A stretch of DNA of 43,043 nt from IMCC26077 sp044344975 (GCA_044344975.1 JBIJBY010000002.1:1-43043), one strand, 5' to 3'. Counted from the stretch's first letter, positions 32,187 through 41,052 are shown. Numbers and translations are program-made. Notes: a model not told the origin generated them from the letters alone.

Positions 32187-33571
32187 GCATTACTCTCTAT
32201 AACACCCTGACGCGCGAGGTAAATCCGTTCATTCCCATTAAGTCGGGAAAAGTTGGGATCTACCTCTGCGGCGCAACTGTGCAAGCTCCGCCACATATTG
32301 GCCACATAAGAAGCGGAATTAACTTCGATATTTTGCGCCGTTGGCTAATCGCGAGTGGATATGAGGTCACATTTATTCGCAATGTCACAGATATCGATGA
32401 CAAAATTTTGCATAACGCTATTCATGAAGAGATGCCTTGGTGGGCGCTCGCGCAAAAATATGAGCGAGTTTTCACGGCGGCATATGCAGAACTGAATGTG
32501 TTACCACCAACTTATGAGCCGAGAGCAACCGGTCATATCACGCAAATGATTGAATTAATCGCTCGGTTAATTGAGCGTGGCAAGGCATACCCTGTCTCAA
32601 ATGGCGATGTGTATCTTGATGTGCGCTCACTTGATTCATATCTCACGCTCTCAGGGCAGAAGATTGATGATCTGCAATCGAGCCCCGATGGTGATGAAAC
32701 AACACAGTCGTTGAAGAAGAACCCACAAGATTTTGCGCTGTGGAAGAGCGCTAAACCAGGAGAACCTTCTTGGCCAACGCCGTGGGGAGATGGCCGCCCA
32801 GGTTGGCATATCGAATGCTCTGCGATGGCGCAGGCGTACCTTGGTGAGAAGTTTGATATCCATGCTGGTGGATTAGATCTGATTTTCCCGCATCATGAGA
32901 ATGAGATTGCTCAATCTAATGGCGCAGGTTACCCATTTGCCCAACGTTGGCTTCATAACGCATGGGTCACAACTGCTGGTGAAAAGATGAGCAAGTCTCT
33001 TGGAAATACGCTACGAATTCATGAATTGTTGAAACGAGTTCGCGGCATAGAGCTCCGTTGGTATTTAGGTAGTGCGCACTATCGTTCAATGTTGGAGTAT
33101 TCACCAGAGGCGCTCGATGAGTCAGCTGTTAATTTTCGCCGAATAGAGAGTTTCCTAAAGCGTTCTGCATCACAGCTGGGCAGAGTTCCAGAGAGCTTGA
33201 TCGCTGAGAATTTTGCCAAGGCTATGAATGATGACTTGGCAGTGCCGGCTGCGCTCGCTGTAATCTCTGAATTAGTCCGTGATGGCAATAATGCAGCTGC
33301 TGCCAAAGATTATGCAGCTTTGGAGCGCAATGCCTCAGAAGTCCGCGGTGCACTTGCAGTCTTAGGTTGTGACCCATGGGATTCGACCTGGTCGCGCAAT
33401 GATGAGGGCTTAAGCGATGTAGTCTCAGGCCTAGTTAAGACACTTCTTGACGAACGTGAAGCAGCAAGAGCGCGAAAAGATTTTGAAAGCGCTGATCGAA
33501 TTCGAGATTCCATCACCTCGTTGGGTCTTACTATCGAAGACACTCCAGAAGGGCCAAGGTGGAGTAAATAA
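32183..33571 (+). CDS. cysS: Cysteinyl-tRNA synthetase
   Basis: A 462-residue class I synthetase. The zinc Cys and HIGH-type motif lie in YLCGATVQAPPHIGH (about 28-42), the GGLDLIFPHHENEIAQS zinc region is central, and KMSKSLGN is the second ATP motif. The C-terminal helical DALR-like and anticodon part ends at about residue 460. It is distinct from MshC, which shares the fold, by length and by the full anticodon region. It shares 1 nt with rlmB at TAATG. Confidence 0.95.
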   Translation: MSITLYNTLTREVNPFIPIKSGKVGIYLCGATVQAPPHIGHIRSGINFDILRRWLIASGYEVTFIRNVTDIDDKILHNAIHEEMPWWALAQKYERVFTAAYAELNVLPPTYEPRATGHITQMIELIARLIERGKAYPVSNGDVYLDVRSLDSYLTLSGQKIDDLQSSPDGDETTQSLKKNPQDFALWKSAKPGEPSWPTPWGDGRPGWHIECSAMAQAYLGEKFDIHAGGLDLIFPHHENEIAQSNGAGYPFAQRWLHNAWVTTAGEKMSKSLGNTLRIHELLKRVRGIELRWYLGSAHYRSMLEYSPEALDESAVNFRRIESFLKRSASQLGRVPESLIAENFAKAMNDDLAVPAALAVISELVRDGNNAAAAKDYAALERNASEVRGALAVLGCDPWDSTWSRNDEGLSDVVSGLVKTLLDEREAARARKDFESADRIRDSITSLGLTIEDTPEGPRWSK

Positions 33572-34506
33572 TGGTTGCAAAGAAGAAGCCTGGCTCAGGC
33601 GGAAACAATAAGAGAAGGCTTGCTGGAAAAGGGCCAACACCAAAGGCTGAGGATCGCACTTATCATCCGGCAGCGAAGCGAAAAGCTGCCGCAGCAACGA
33701 GAGCAAAGAGCTCAACGCGTCGTCCGAAGAGTGATCGTGATGCACATGCTCCACGTGAACAGCGTGAGTATGAAGTGCAAGACGATGTCATTGTAGGTCG
33801 CAATCCAGTACTAGAGGCATTACGAGCCGGAATCGCAGTGAAGCGAGTGATGGTTGCTCGTGGGGTAGATATCGATGAGCGCATTACAGAAATTGTTGAA
33901 TTAGCCCGCGAAGCACGAATCGAAGTTATCGATATCAATCGGAAAGAGCTTGATCCATATCCAGCTCATCAAGGGGTGGCTCTGCGTGTTGCTCCATATA
34001 AATTCCGTCCACTTAGTGAAGTAATCAGCAAAATTCAAGGGGTTCCGTTACTTGTTGCGCTCGATGGTGTTACAGATCCGCGAAATTTGGGAGCAATAAT
34101 TCGGAGTGCGTGCGCCTTTGGCGCTAACGCAATTGTTATCCCAGAACGTCGTGCTGCTGGAATGACTGCAGTTGCGTGGAAGTCATCTGCTGGTGCAGCT
34201 GCGCGCACGCCAGTTGTGCAGATTAAGAATATGACGGCAACGATTCAAGATTTGCAAAGCGAAGGATATTTTGTCGTCGGTCTTGACGCTGGTGGATCGG
34301 TGTCGCTCTCGGAAATGGCAGTCGCCGATGAACCGTTGGTGATTGTCATTGGAGGCGAGGGTAAAGGTCTCTCTCGTTTAGTACGCGAAAGTTGCGATTT
34401 AGTGGTTTCAATTCCTATGTCGTCAGATATGGAGTCGTTAAATGCGAGCGTCGCGGCTGCCATAGCTTTATATTCAGTTGCTGAGAAGAGAAAAAGCAAA
34501 AAGTAA
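33571..34506 (+). CDS. rlmB: 23S rRNA (guanosine-2'-O-)-methyltransferase RlmB
   Basis: A 311-residue SpoU/TrmH-type enzyme with the knotted SPOUT fold. The first 65 residues are a Lys/Arg/Ala/Gly-rich tail typical of the actinobacterial form. The substrate-binding domain begins VIVGRNPVLEALRAG, followed by the SAM-binding motifs DPRNLGAIIRSACAFG, IGGEGKGLSRLVRE and IPMSSDMESLNASVAAAIALY. It completes the conserved carD-ispD-ispF-cysS-rlmB run. No hairpin terminator is evident after it, and a 22-nt gap precedes the SGNH gene. Confidence 0.94.
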   Translation: MVAKKKPGSGGNNKRRLAGKGPTPKAEDRTYHPAAKRKAAAATRAKSSTRRPKSDRDAHAPREQREYEVQDDVIVGRNPVLEALRAGIAVKRVMVARGVDIDERITEIVELAREARIEVIDINRKELDPYPAHQGVALRVAPYKFRPLSEVISKIQGVPLLVALDGVTDPRNLGAIIRSACAFGANAIVIPERRAAGMTAVAWKSSAGAAARTPVVQIKNMTATIQDLQSEGYFVVGLDAGGSVSLSEMAVADEPLVIVIGGEGKGLSRLVRESCDLVVSIPMSSDMESLNASVAAAIALYSVAEKRKSKK

Positions 34507-34528
34507 CACGTAACAAAAGTGAGTTGAT

Positions 34529-35305
34529 ATGAAAAGCTACACAAGGTTCATTGCGTTAGGAGATTCCTTTACTGAAGGAATGCAGGATGTTCTAGTTAAC
34601 AATCAATACCGTGGTTGGGCAGATCGAGTTGCTGACGCCTTGGCCACCCAAAGACCAGGTTTTACTTATCTCAATCTCGCAGTGCGCGGGAAATTAGTTG
34701 GACAAGTGATTGAAGATCAAGTGCCGGTTGCATTGGAATGGATTGAAGGAAAAGAGACTCTTGTCTCATTTCATGCAGGCGCTAATGACTTGTTGCGCCC
34801 AAGCTACGATCCAAATAACGTGCTACCGAAATACCAAGAAGCAGTTCGCAAGTTAAGTGCAACTGGGTGTCAGCTAATGCTTTTCACGGCGATTGAACGC
34901 GTGGCGAAATCTGGGAAGATGCAAGATTTATGGCAGCAACGTTTTAGCGCCTTTAATAATGTGGTGCGAGAGATGGCGAAAGAGGTTGGTGCCATAGTTC
35001 TTGAGGCAACAGCTGATCCTGAGATAGGTAGTAGAAGGTTCCTCGATAAAGACCGGCTCCATCTCAATCCCGCTGGTCACCATCGAGTGGCGCAAGGGGT
35101 ACTGCAAGCAATTGGTGGGCCATACGACCCCGATTGGCGAAGAGATCTACCTGCGCTCCCGCGCCGTTCGTTACTGGCGAAAATCTACGATGACCTTCGA
35201 TGGTTTGTTACCTTTCTTATTCCATGGATGTCCAGGAGAATTCGCGGAGTATCCTCAGGCGATGGTCGCTCGCCAAAGCACAGTGCACCTGTAACACTAA
35301 GCTAA
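34529..35305 (+). CDS. SGNH/GDSL hydrolase family protein
   Basis: A 258-residue esterase- or lipase-like protein. Block I is FIALGDSFTEG with nucleophile Ser at about 13, block III is HAGANDLLRP with the Asn, and block V is DRLHLNPAGHHRVAQG with catalytic Asp and His. The C-terminal 50 residues are basic and aromatic (RWFVTFLIPWMSRRIRG), perhaps an amphipathic membrane contact. No signal peptide. Natural substrate unknown. It may be read through from rlmB or have its own promoter; AGTGAG precedes the ATG. Confidence 0.85.
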   Translation: MKSYTRFIALGDSFTEGMQDVLVNNQYRGWADRVADALATQRPGFTYLNLAVRGKLVGQVIEDQVPVALEWIEGKETLVSFHAGANDLLRPSYDPNNVLPKYQEAVRKLSATGCQLMLFTAIERVAKSGKMQDLWQQRFSAFNNVVREMAKEVGAIVLEATADPEIGSRRFLDKDRLHLNPAGHHRVAQGVLQAIGGPYDPDWRRDLPALPRRSLLAKIYDDLRWFVTFLIPWMSRRIRGVSSGDGRSPKHSAPVTLS

Positions 35306-35347
35306 CTACAAACCGCCATTTATGACGATGTATGAAAGGTATCCAAA

Positions 35348-36526
35348 ATGAAAATTGATTCCGTTGATCTCTTCTACCTTCGTATGCCCGAGGTTCTAGA
35401 TATCGGAGATGGAAGCCAGGATTCATTACTCTGTCGCGTTACCTCTAATGGCCATGTTGGCTGGGGTGAGGCTGTCTGTTCACCAATGGTGGGTATCACC
35501 AGTTGGATTACTCCGATGTCACACAGCGGATGCCACCCTGTTATTGATTCTGTTCTTGGACAACGTCTTGATTCTCCAGAAGATATTCGCCAGGTCTATC
35601 GCAATGTGCGGCAGAACTCTTTCTATGGCTTATTGCAAAGTGATCTATTGATTTCAGGAATTGAAATCGCACTCTGGGATTGCTTGGGCCGAGCGAAAGA
35701 AGAGCCAATCTGGAAACTTCTTGGTTATAAGAAGAGCGAGCGGAAACTTCCATACGCATCCGTTTTATTTGGTGACACTGCAGCTGAGACGAAGCAAAAG
35801 GCTGTTGATATGCGGAACCAAGGATTCAAGGCAATCAAGTTTGGTTGGGGTCCATTTGGTACGACCACAGTTGAGGATGATGCTGCACATATCCATGCTG
35901 CGCGCGAAGGAATTGGCTCTGATGGTTATCTCATGATTGATGCCGGAACTGTTTTTAAAGATGATATCGAAGCAGCAGCGAAGCGATTACCTGCGCTCGC
36001 CGAGGCAAATGTGTATTGGTATGAGGAGCCTTTCGATGGTTATGCGCTCGCTGAGTACGGTGAGCTTGCAAAGAGAACACCAAAAGTAAAACTTGCTGGT
36101 GGCGAAGGTGCGCATAATGCATTCCAAGCAGAGCAATTAATAGATTACGGTGGAGTTGGCTTCATCCAAATTGATACCGGATATGTTGGTGGAATTGGAA
36201 ATGCCTATCGTGTAGCACAATATGCAACTTCCAAAGGTGTTCAATATGTCAATCACACCTTCACTTCCCAATCAGCGCTCTCTTCATCGCTGCAACCTTT
36301 TGCTGGTCTTAAGGATTCAAATATCACTGAGTATCCAATGGAGCCGAAGTTGCTCTGCCAGGAGCTCACGCTTGATCGGATTGAAGTTGGTGCAGATGGC
36401 ATGATTGAAGCCCCAGATGCGCCAGGCACTGGAGTCACCATGAATACCGCAGCCGTAAAGAAGTACTTGGTTGATGCAGAGATAAAGGTCAAGGGGAAGG
36501 TTCTGTACTCGACGCCCACTGTGTAA
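35348..36526 (+). CDS. Mandelate racemase/muconate lactonizing enzyme family protein (enolase superfamily)
   Basis: A 392-residue two-domain enzyme. Capping domain 1-130, then the barrel with metal ligands Asp198 (MIDAG), Glu226 or Glu227 (YEEPFD) and Glu253 (GGEGAHN). A His-Asp pair is present: Asp276 (QIDTGYVGG) and His303 (VNHTFTS), as in mandelate-racemase-type acid-sugar dehydratases. On the other face is Lys164 in KFGWGP, where the usual KxK is KxG. It most likely dehydrates a sugar acid, but the substrate is unknown. AAAGG lies 7 nt before the ATG. A strong terminator follows the stop. Confidence 0.85.
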   Translation: MKIDSVDLFYLRMPEVLDIGDGSQDSLLCRVTSNGHVGWGEAVCSPMVGITSWITPMSHSGCHPVIDSVLGQRLDSPEDIRQVYRNVRQNSFYGLLQSDLLISGIEIALWDCLGRAKEEPIWKLLGYKKSERKLPYASVLFGDTAAETKQKAVDMRNQGFKAIKFGWGPFGTTTVEDDAAHIHAAREGIGSDGYLMIDAGTVFKDDIEAAAKRLPALAEANVYWYEEPFDGYALAEYGELAKRTPKVKLAGGEGAHNAFQAEQLIDYGGVGFIQIDTGYVGGIGNAYRVAQYATSKGVQYVNHTFTSQSALSSSLQPFAGLKDSNITEYPMEPKLLCQELTLDRIEVGADGMIEAPDAPGTGVTMNTAAVKKYLVDAEIKVKGKVLYSTPTV

Positions 36527-36548
36527 TTAAGCGATTCACGGTCAACTG

Positions 36549-36590
36549 GAGAGAGGTAGGGGTATATCCCTACCTCTCTCTTTTATTCTT
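36549..36590 (+). terminator. Rho-independent terminator after the enolase-superfamily gene
   Basis: A perfect 13-bp stem (36549-36561 with 36568-36580, GAGAGAGGTAGGG type), 6-nt loop GTATAT, then a T-rich run TTTTATTCTT. It starts 22 nt after the stop codon and separates this gene from the downstream coiled-coil gene. It is the clearest terminator in the window. Confidence 0.93.
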
Positions 36591-36604
36591 AGAGGCGGTA
36601 CACC

Positions 36605-36610
36605 TATCCT
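36605..36610 (+). promoter_or_regulatory. Leaderless -10 element for the coiled-coil/repeat gene
   Basis: TATCCT, 6 nt (TATCGC), then ATG 36617. It lies directly behind the terminator, so the gene is an independent transcription unit. Confidence 0.55.
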
Positions 36611-36616
36611 TATCGC

Positions 36617-38479
36617 ATGCGCCGCGTGTCTGTCCTGCTCTTCATTTCAACTCTATTCGTAACCATTTCGGCAGATATTTCATCGGCATGCGATGGGCCA
36701 TTTACCCCGGATCCAGATAGACCCGGTGTCTGCGTTTGGACAGGGGGAAGTGGCACGTACACCGGAGGTAGCGGTGGAAGTGGTGGCACTTGGGCGCCAG
36801 CGGATCCTTATGCATCAAGTAGTTCCACTTCATACGCTCCGACTGCTGCACCCGTAGATACGAGCGCTACGCAGATCACCACTCTTACGAAACAGGTTAC
36901 TGATTTACAAGCAGAGATTGCTGCGCTAAAGGCAGAGCTCGCTCTTAAAAATGATGCTGTCAAAAATGCTGAAGCTAAAGCAGCTACCCAAGTAAAAAAT
37001 ATTGAACAGCAAGTTCAAGAACAGAACACACGACTGGCTGAGGCAAATAAGAAGATTACTGAATTAGCAGTGCAAGCTGATGCGGCCAGTGCAGCAAAAC
37101 AAAAGTTAATCGAGGCTGAAGCCAAGATTGCTTCGATAGCAACAGTTGCTAAAACTGCAACTGAGGGCGAAGAGGTAGTTGATGCAAAAGGAAATAAAGT
37201 TGCTACCGTCGTTGCTAAAGATGAAAAGGGAACTGAGCTAACAGATGAGAATGGCAAAGCACTTGTTCTTCAACCTGTTCTTGGCTCGTCGGGCAAAGCT
37301 CTCGTTGACGATAAGGGAGAGGTAGTTAGGTCGTCTGTAGCAAAGAGTGAGTCCGGACAAATTATTTATGTCGACCGAATAGTTCCAGGAAGCCCGAGCA
37401 AAAAGAAAGCTCCAGTGGTTCTACTCAACGTTTTGGGAAGTGATGACAAGGTATTAACTGGTCCGGATGGCAAACCACTTACTACAGCTCCGGTTATAAA
37501 AGATGGCAGCTCGGTATTTGTTGATAAAAATGGTTTACCGATCATGGTTCGTCCAGTTCTCAATAGCATCGGCGAACCAGTTGTCGATGGCGATAAAGTC
37601 GTGATGACTAAATTGATCACATTCGGGAAAAATGAACCGGTATACGACAGCAGTGGAAGCCCCGTACTCGCTCTTCCACTTTTAGATACCAGCGGGAAAG
37701 TTGTGAAAGCTGGAAATGGCGAAATTGTTTATGTCCCACCAGTGCTAAATGCAAAAGGTGTGGTGCTTCGTAGCGCTGCAGGGGAGCCGGTTTTAGCTGA
37801 AGCGCTTGCCGATTCGGTAGGAAGTATTGCGCTCGCCGCTGATGGCAAACCGCTCGTTGGTCAGCCATATCTCTCAAATAGCGGTCAGAAGATATTAGTT
37901 TCCAACGCGCCGGTTTATGTTGGAGCAGTTGGCATTCAAGCGTCGACTTTTGACGGAAAGCAAATAAAGAGCTCGGATGGCCAGCCCTTGCAATTTGGTT
38001 ACAACGGTCTATTGGTAACAGCCGCTGGTAAAAATGTTTCTGGAAGTGATGGCCGACCAGTAACTCTTAGTTCACGCGGCATGATTCTTGCCCCTAATGG
38101 CGAGTTCTTATTAGATCGCGCTGGAAAACCATGTCGTCTAGATGCGAACGGCCAAGTTATTGATTCTGCAAATAAATCAATACTCAATCTCTCAGGCAAA
38201 CCCATCATAATTAGCACCAATTCCACCCAATTAAGTATTCGAATCAAAAAAGAGAACGTTCTTGGACCAGATGGAAAAGCAATTCGAGTTGCGCTGAATG
38301 GACAGATTTTCGATGGCAATGCCAATCCAATTCTGACGCCAGCTGGTGCTCCAATTTATGTTGATGGCAAGAAAAAGACTTTGGTAGATATTGCTGGTAA
38401 GCCAATCAAGATTGGTGACGGCAAGAAGGCCAATCAGATCGAAGGCAAAGTAGGTAAGACCACTCTGGCTACCGCCTAA
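36617..38479 (+). CDS. Secreted coiled-coil protein with tandem Gly/Asp beta repeats
   Basis: A 620-residue exported protein not recognised as a known family. Signal peptide about 1-24 (MRRVSVLLFISTLFVTIS...SSAC), a short Cys-containing segment, a Gly/Ser/Thr-rich linker (42-82), a long heptad-rich coiled coil (about 86-177, low in aromatic residues), and then from about 185 to the end many short units of the form D-x-x-G-K-x-hydrophobic (for example DENGKAL, GPDGKPL, DKNGLPI, DTSGKVV), spaced about 10-25 residues apart. The layout suggests an extended cell-surface or extracellular fibre with a stalk and a repetitive beta domain. No sorting signal or TM is seen at the C-terminus. Confidence 0.72.
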   Translation: MRRVSVLLFISTLFVTISADISSACDGPFTPDPDRPGVCVWTGGSGTYTGGSGGSGGTWAPADPYASSSSTSYAPTAAPVDTSATQITTLTKQVTDLQAEIAALKAELALKNDAVKNAEAKAATQVKNIEQQVQEQNTRLAEANKKITELAVQADAASAAKQKLIEAEAKIASIATVAKTATEGEEVVDAKGNKVATVVAKDEKGTELTDENGKALVLQPVLGSSGKALVDDKGEVVRSSVAKSESGQIIYVDRIVPGSPSKKKAPVVLLNVLGSDDKVLTGPDGKPLTTAPVIKDGSSVFVDKNGLPIMVRPVLNSIGEPVVDGDKVVMTKLITFGKNEPVYDSSGSPVLALPLLDTSGKVVKAGNGEIVYVPPVLNAKGVVLRSAAGEPVLAEALADSVGSIALAADGKPLVGQPYLSNSGQKILVSNAPVYVGAVGIQASTFDGKQIKSSDGQPLQFGYNGLLVTAAGKNVSGSDGRPVTLSSRGMILAPNGEFLLDRAGKPCRLDANGQVIDSANKSILNLSGKPIIISTNSTQLSIRIKKENVLGPDGKAIRVALNGQIFDGNANPILTPAGAPIYVDGKKKTLVDIAGKPIKIGDGKKANQIEGKVGKTTLATA

Positions 38480-38557
38480 CCGGGCTTTGTGTAGAACGCG
38501 CGTTGCGAGTTTTACGGTTCTTATTTTTCGACTAGACTGGCGCCGCTTAATAAGCTT

Positions 38558-38633
38558 GCCGACCTGGCGCAATTGGTAGCGCACCCGACTTGTAATCGGG
38601 TGGTTAGGGGTTCAAGTCCCCTGGTCGGCCCCA
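38558..38633 (+). tRNA. tRNA-Thr (anticodon TGT)
   Basis: A complete cloverleaf with encoded CCA. Acceptor arms GCCGACC (38558-38564) and GGTCGGC (38623-38629), anticodon stem CCCGA/TCGGG with loop CTTGTAA placing TGT at 38591-38593, T arm AGGGG-TTCAAGT-CCCCT, discriminator C at 38630 and CCA at 38631-38633. It reads ACA and, by wobble, other ACN codons. A TAGACT (about 38532-38537) upstream is a likely -10. Confidence 0.95.
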
Positions 38634-38650
38634 CGTTTTATCTTCTTTGT

Positions 38651-39022
38651 TTAATTAAAAAACTTTGAATGTATTAGTAAATCGGCTGTGGCGCGGTTCG
38701 ATGCAGTCGGAATATTTTTTAAAACCGAAACTCGGAGCAGAGCTTTAACATCGGGATCATGGGGTTGCGGTTCAAGTGGATCCCAGAAAAAAATCAGGGC
38801 ATGAATCCTATTTTCAACCATCTCAGCCCCAATTTGGATGTCACCACCGTATGGTCCACTTTCAACAAGTTGAACAGGCAATCCGCTCTCTTTGGATATG
38901 AGCTTGCCGGTCGTCCCAGTTGCAATCAGTTCGTGAGTAGCAAGTTCTTCCTTATTGGCCAAGACCCAGGCAAGTAATTCACTCTTCTTTTTATCATGTG
39001 CGATTAGGGCGATTTTCTTCAC
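38651..39022 (-). CDS. mgsA: Methylglyoxal synthase
   Basis: A 123-residue enzyme converting dihydroxyacetone phosphate to methylglyoxal and phosphate, a bypass of lower glycolysis used under phosphate limitation. IALIAHDKKK gives the conserved His9, GTTG (36-39) binds phosphate, ESGPYGGDIQIGA gives catalytic Asp61, and FFWDPLEPQPHDPDVKALLR gives Asp81, His88 and Asp91. All E. coli MgsA active-site positions appear present. It starts at GTG 39022 with TACTCT exactly 6 nt upstream. It converges on tRNA-Thr. Confidence 0.95.
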   Translation of the reverse strand: MKKIALIAHDKKKSELLAWVLANKEELATHELIATGTTGKLISKESGLPVQLVESGPYGGDIQIGAEMVENRIHALIFFWDPLEPQPHDPDVKALLRVSVLKNIPTASNRATADLLIHSKFFN

Positions 39023-39028
39023 AGACTA

Positions 39029-39034
39029 AGAGTA
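39029..39034 (-). promoter_or_regulatory. mgsA: Leaderless -10 element for mgsA
   Basis: Minus-strand TACTCT, 6 nt (TAGTCT), then the GTG at 39022. No ribosome binding site lies between them. Confidence 0.55.
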
Positions 39035-39190
39035 ACGTTGGAAATTCTTAAAAACCCGGCTGGTGAGAAAATCGGATTAAATTTTGATGAAATAATTACA
39101 CGAATTGCTCCCAGAATTATGGCTTTTGAGCCCGTATAGGTGGAAGATATCGCAAGAGTTTTCATCGATTGCTTCGAAACAGGGGGAGTA

Positions 39191-39928
39191 ATGGCAGGGT
39201 TATTGGCAGGTAAGCGAGCGCTTGTGACAGGAAGCGCAAGTGGAATTGGTGCAGCAATTGTTGCAGAGTTTGTCGCGCAAGGTGCCACTGTTTTTGGAGT
39301 TGATAAGAATGTAAGTACACATCAACCATCGACCCAGTTTGATCTCTCAGCCGTTGAAAGTCTGCCGGAATTGGTCACCGCTGCAGAGAAATCAATTGGA
39401 GAGATTGACATTCTTGTGAACTGTGCCGGTATGGCAATTGGTGAGTTTATTCCAGATCTCACCTGGGATGCTTACGACAAGACTCTTCGCGTCAACCTAC
39501 ATTCACCAGTTTTTTTGATGAAGTATCTTGGTTCCAAGATGGCAAAGCGCGGGTATGGACGAATCGTTAATATCACGAGCGTGCATGGTCAATTTAGTGA
39601 AGAGAAGGCAATGTCCTACGATGTTTCTAAAGGTGGGCTAAATTCTGCAACTCGTACTGCCGCTCTCGAATTTGCTCCGCATAATGTTCTGGTCAATGCG
39701 GTCGCTCCTGGATTTACCGATACGCCAATGTCTGCCAATCAAGGCGTAAGCGAGCTTGAGTCGGAATGGTTCAAAACTGTTTATGTTAAATACTCAAAGA
39801 TTCCTCAATTGCGCGCCGCTCAACCATGGGAACAGGCAAAGCATGTTGCATGGTTAGCTAGTTCCGAGAACACCTATTGCACAGGCCAAGTTCTACACGT
39901 TGATGGCGGAATGTCCGCCCGGTTCTAA
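39191..39928 (+). CDS. Short-chain dehydrogenase/reductase (SDR) family oxidoreductase
   Basis: A 245-residue classical SDR. The cofactor motif TGSASGIG is near residues 13-20, NCAGMA is at about 79-84, catalytic Ser in NITSVHG and the Tyr-x3-Lys in YDVSKGG follow, and it ends in the usual GQVLHVDGGMSARF. The Asp-Lys after the second strand (FGVDKN) suggests NAD preference. ATG 39191 has a strong GGGGGAG 2 nt upstream; an open frame to 39140 adds 17 residues outside the fold. The following dehydrogenase gene is 8 nt away, so the two are cotranscribed. Substrate unknown, perhaps a polyol or sugar-derived alcohol. Confidence 0.88.
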   Translation: MAGLLAGKRALVTGSASGIGAAIVAEFVAQGATVFGVDKNVSTHQPSTQFDLSAVESLPELVTAAEKSIGEIDILVNCAGMAIGEFIPDLTWDAYDKTLRVNLHSPVFLMKYLGSKMAKRGYGRIVNITSVHGQFSEEKAMSYDVSKGGLNSATRTAALEFAPHNVLVNAVAPGFTDTPMSANQGVSELESEWFKTVYVKYSKIPQLRAAQPWEQAKHVAWLASSENTYCTGQVLHVDGGMSARF

Positions 39929-39936
39929 GGAAGAAA

Positions 39937-41052
39937 ATGAAATCACTTGCAGCTCTCTTACGTACTAGCGGTCAGCCGATGCCATACGAGAAAACTAGGC
40001 CACTAGAACTAGTTGAGATTGATCTTGAGAAGCCACGCGAGGGCGAAGTCCTCGTGAAAATTACAGCAGCAGGCATCTGCCACTCCGACCTATCTGTTGT
40101 AAATGGATCGCGCCCACGGCCCACTCCATTAATTGGTGGACACGAGGGTGCAGGTATCGTCGAAGAGGTCGGCCCGGGAGTTAAAGATTTGAAACCTGGC
40201 GATGCGGTGGCAATTGTTTTCTTGCCTAGTTGTGGTGAATGCGAGCAATGTCGTGAGGGCGTTCCGGCATTCTGTTCGGTTGGTTCTGCAGCAAATGTAA
40301 AAGGTGAATTGATCCGCGGTGGTTCGCGAATTAGCTATAAGGGAGAGAAGATCCACCATTACAACGGGGTTTCTTGCTATAGCCAGTACATGGTGCTGGA
40401 TCGACGTTCATTGATTCATGTGCCTTCTGATTTGCCAATCGATATTGCTGCAATATTTGGCTGTGCATTCTTAACAGGTGTTGGCGCGGTCCGAAACGGA
40501 GCGAATGTTCCTGCTGGCGCTTCCGTGGGAATCTGGGGGTTAGGCGGAGTCGGTATGGCCGCGCTACTTGGCGCAGTTGTTGCAAAGGCTTCACCAATCA
40601 TTGCTATTGATCCAGTGCCAATGAAGCGAGCGTTAGCACTTGAACTGGGCGCAGACATTGCTATTGATCCAACTGAAGATATTCGCGAACACGTCAAAGG
40701 TGGCGTGGAATATGCAATCGAAGCGGTCGGCAAAGCCAGTGCGCTCAAGCATGCCTACGAGAGCACCGCTCGGGCAGGAACAACAGTCACTGTTGGATTG
40801 CCAGCCCCTGCCGATCAACTATCTTTCTCTGCAGTTTCGCTCGTCACTGACGTGAAGACGCTAAAGGGCTCCTATCTTGGTTCTGGTGATCCACGGAAAG
40901 ATATTCCAGAATTTGTCCAGCTCTGGCGCGATGGCAAATTACCTGCGGAGAAATTGATAACTAAAACTAGGCCATTAACTGAAGTTAATGAATCAATGGA
41001 TGAACTTGATGATGCTCAGAAAGTTGTTCGCCAAATTGTGCAGCCTCACTAA
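39937..41052 (+). CDS. Zinc-dependent alcohol dehydrogenase (MDR superfamily)
   Basis: A 371-residue medium-chain dehydrogenase. Catalytic zinc ligands are Cys in AAGICHSD, His-Glu in IGGHEGAGIV, and Cys in FGCAFLTGVGAV. The structural zinc motif has four Cys in PSCGECEQCREGVPAFC. The Rossmann motif is GIWGLGGVGMAALLG, followed by an acidic IIAIDP strand end that favours NAD. The GCxxxTGxGA segment and length resemble class III-type or NDMA-dependent actinobacterial alcohol dehydrogenases. It follows the SDR gene with a GGAAG ribosome binding site. The pair may act in sequence on an alcohol or aldehyde. Confidence 0.9.
   Translation: MKSLAALLRTSGQPMPYEKTRPLELVEIDLEKPREGEVLVKITAAGICHSDLSVVNGSRPRPTPLIGGHEGAGIVEEVGPGVKDLKPGDAVAIVFLPSCGECEQCREGVPAFCSVGSAANVKGELIRGGSRISYKGEKIHHYNGVSCYSQYMVLDRRSLIHVPSDLPIDIAAIFGCAFLTGVGAVRNGANVPAGASVGIWGLGGVGMAALLGAVVAKASPIIAIDPVPMKRALALELGADIAIDPTEDIREHVKGGVEYAIEAVGKASALKHAYESTARAGTTVTVGLPAPADQLSFSAVSLVTDVKTLKGSYLGSGDPRKDIPEFVQLWRDGKLPAEKLITKTRPLTEVNESMDELDDAQKVVRQIVQPH

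Noticed and set aside
36717..36860. Gly/Ser-rich coding stretch in the coiled-coil gene as a DNA tandem repeat or recombination site
   Set aside because: It is a protein-level low-complexity linker without exact DNA repeat units.
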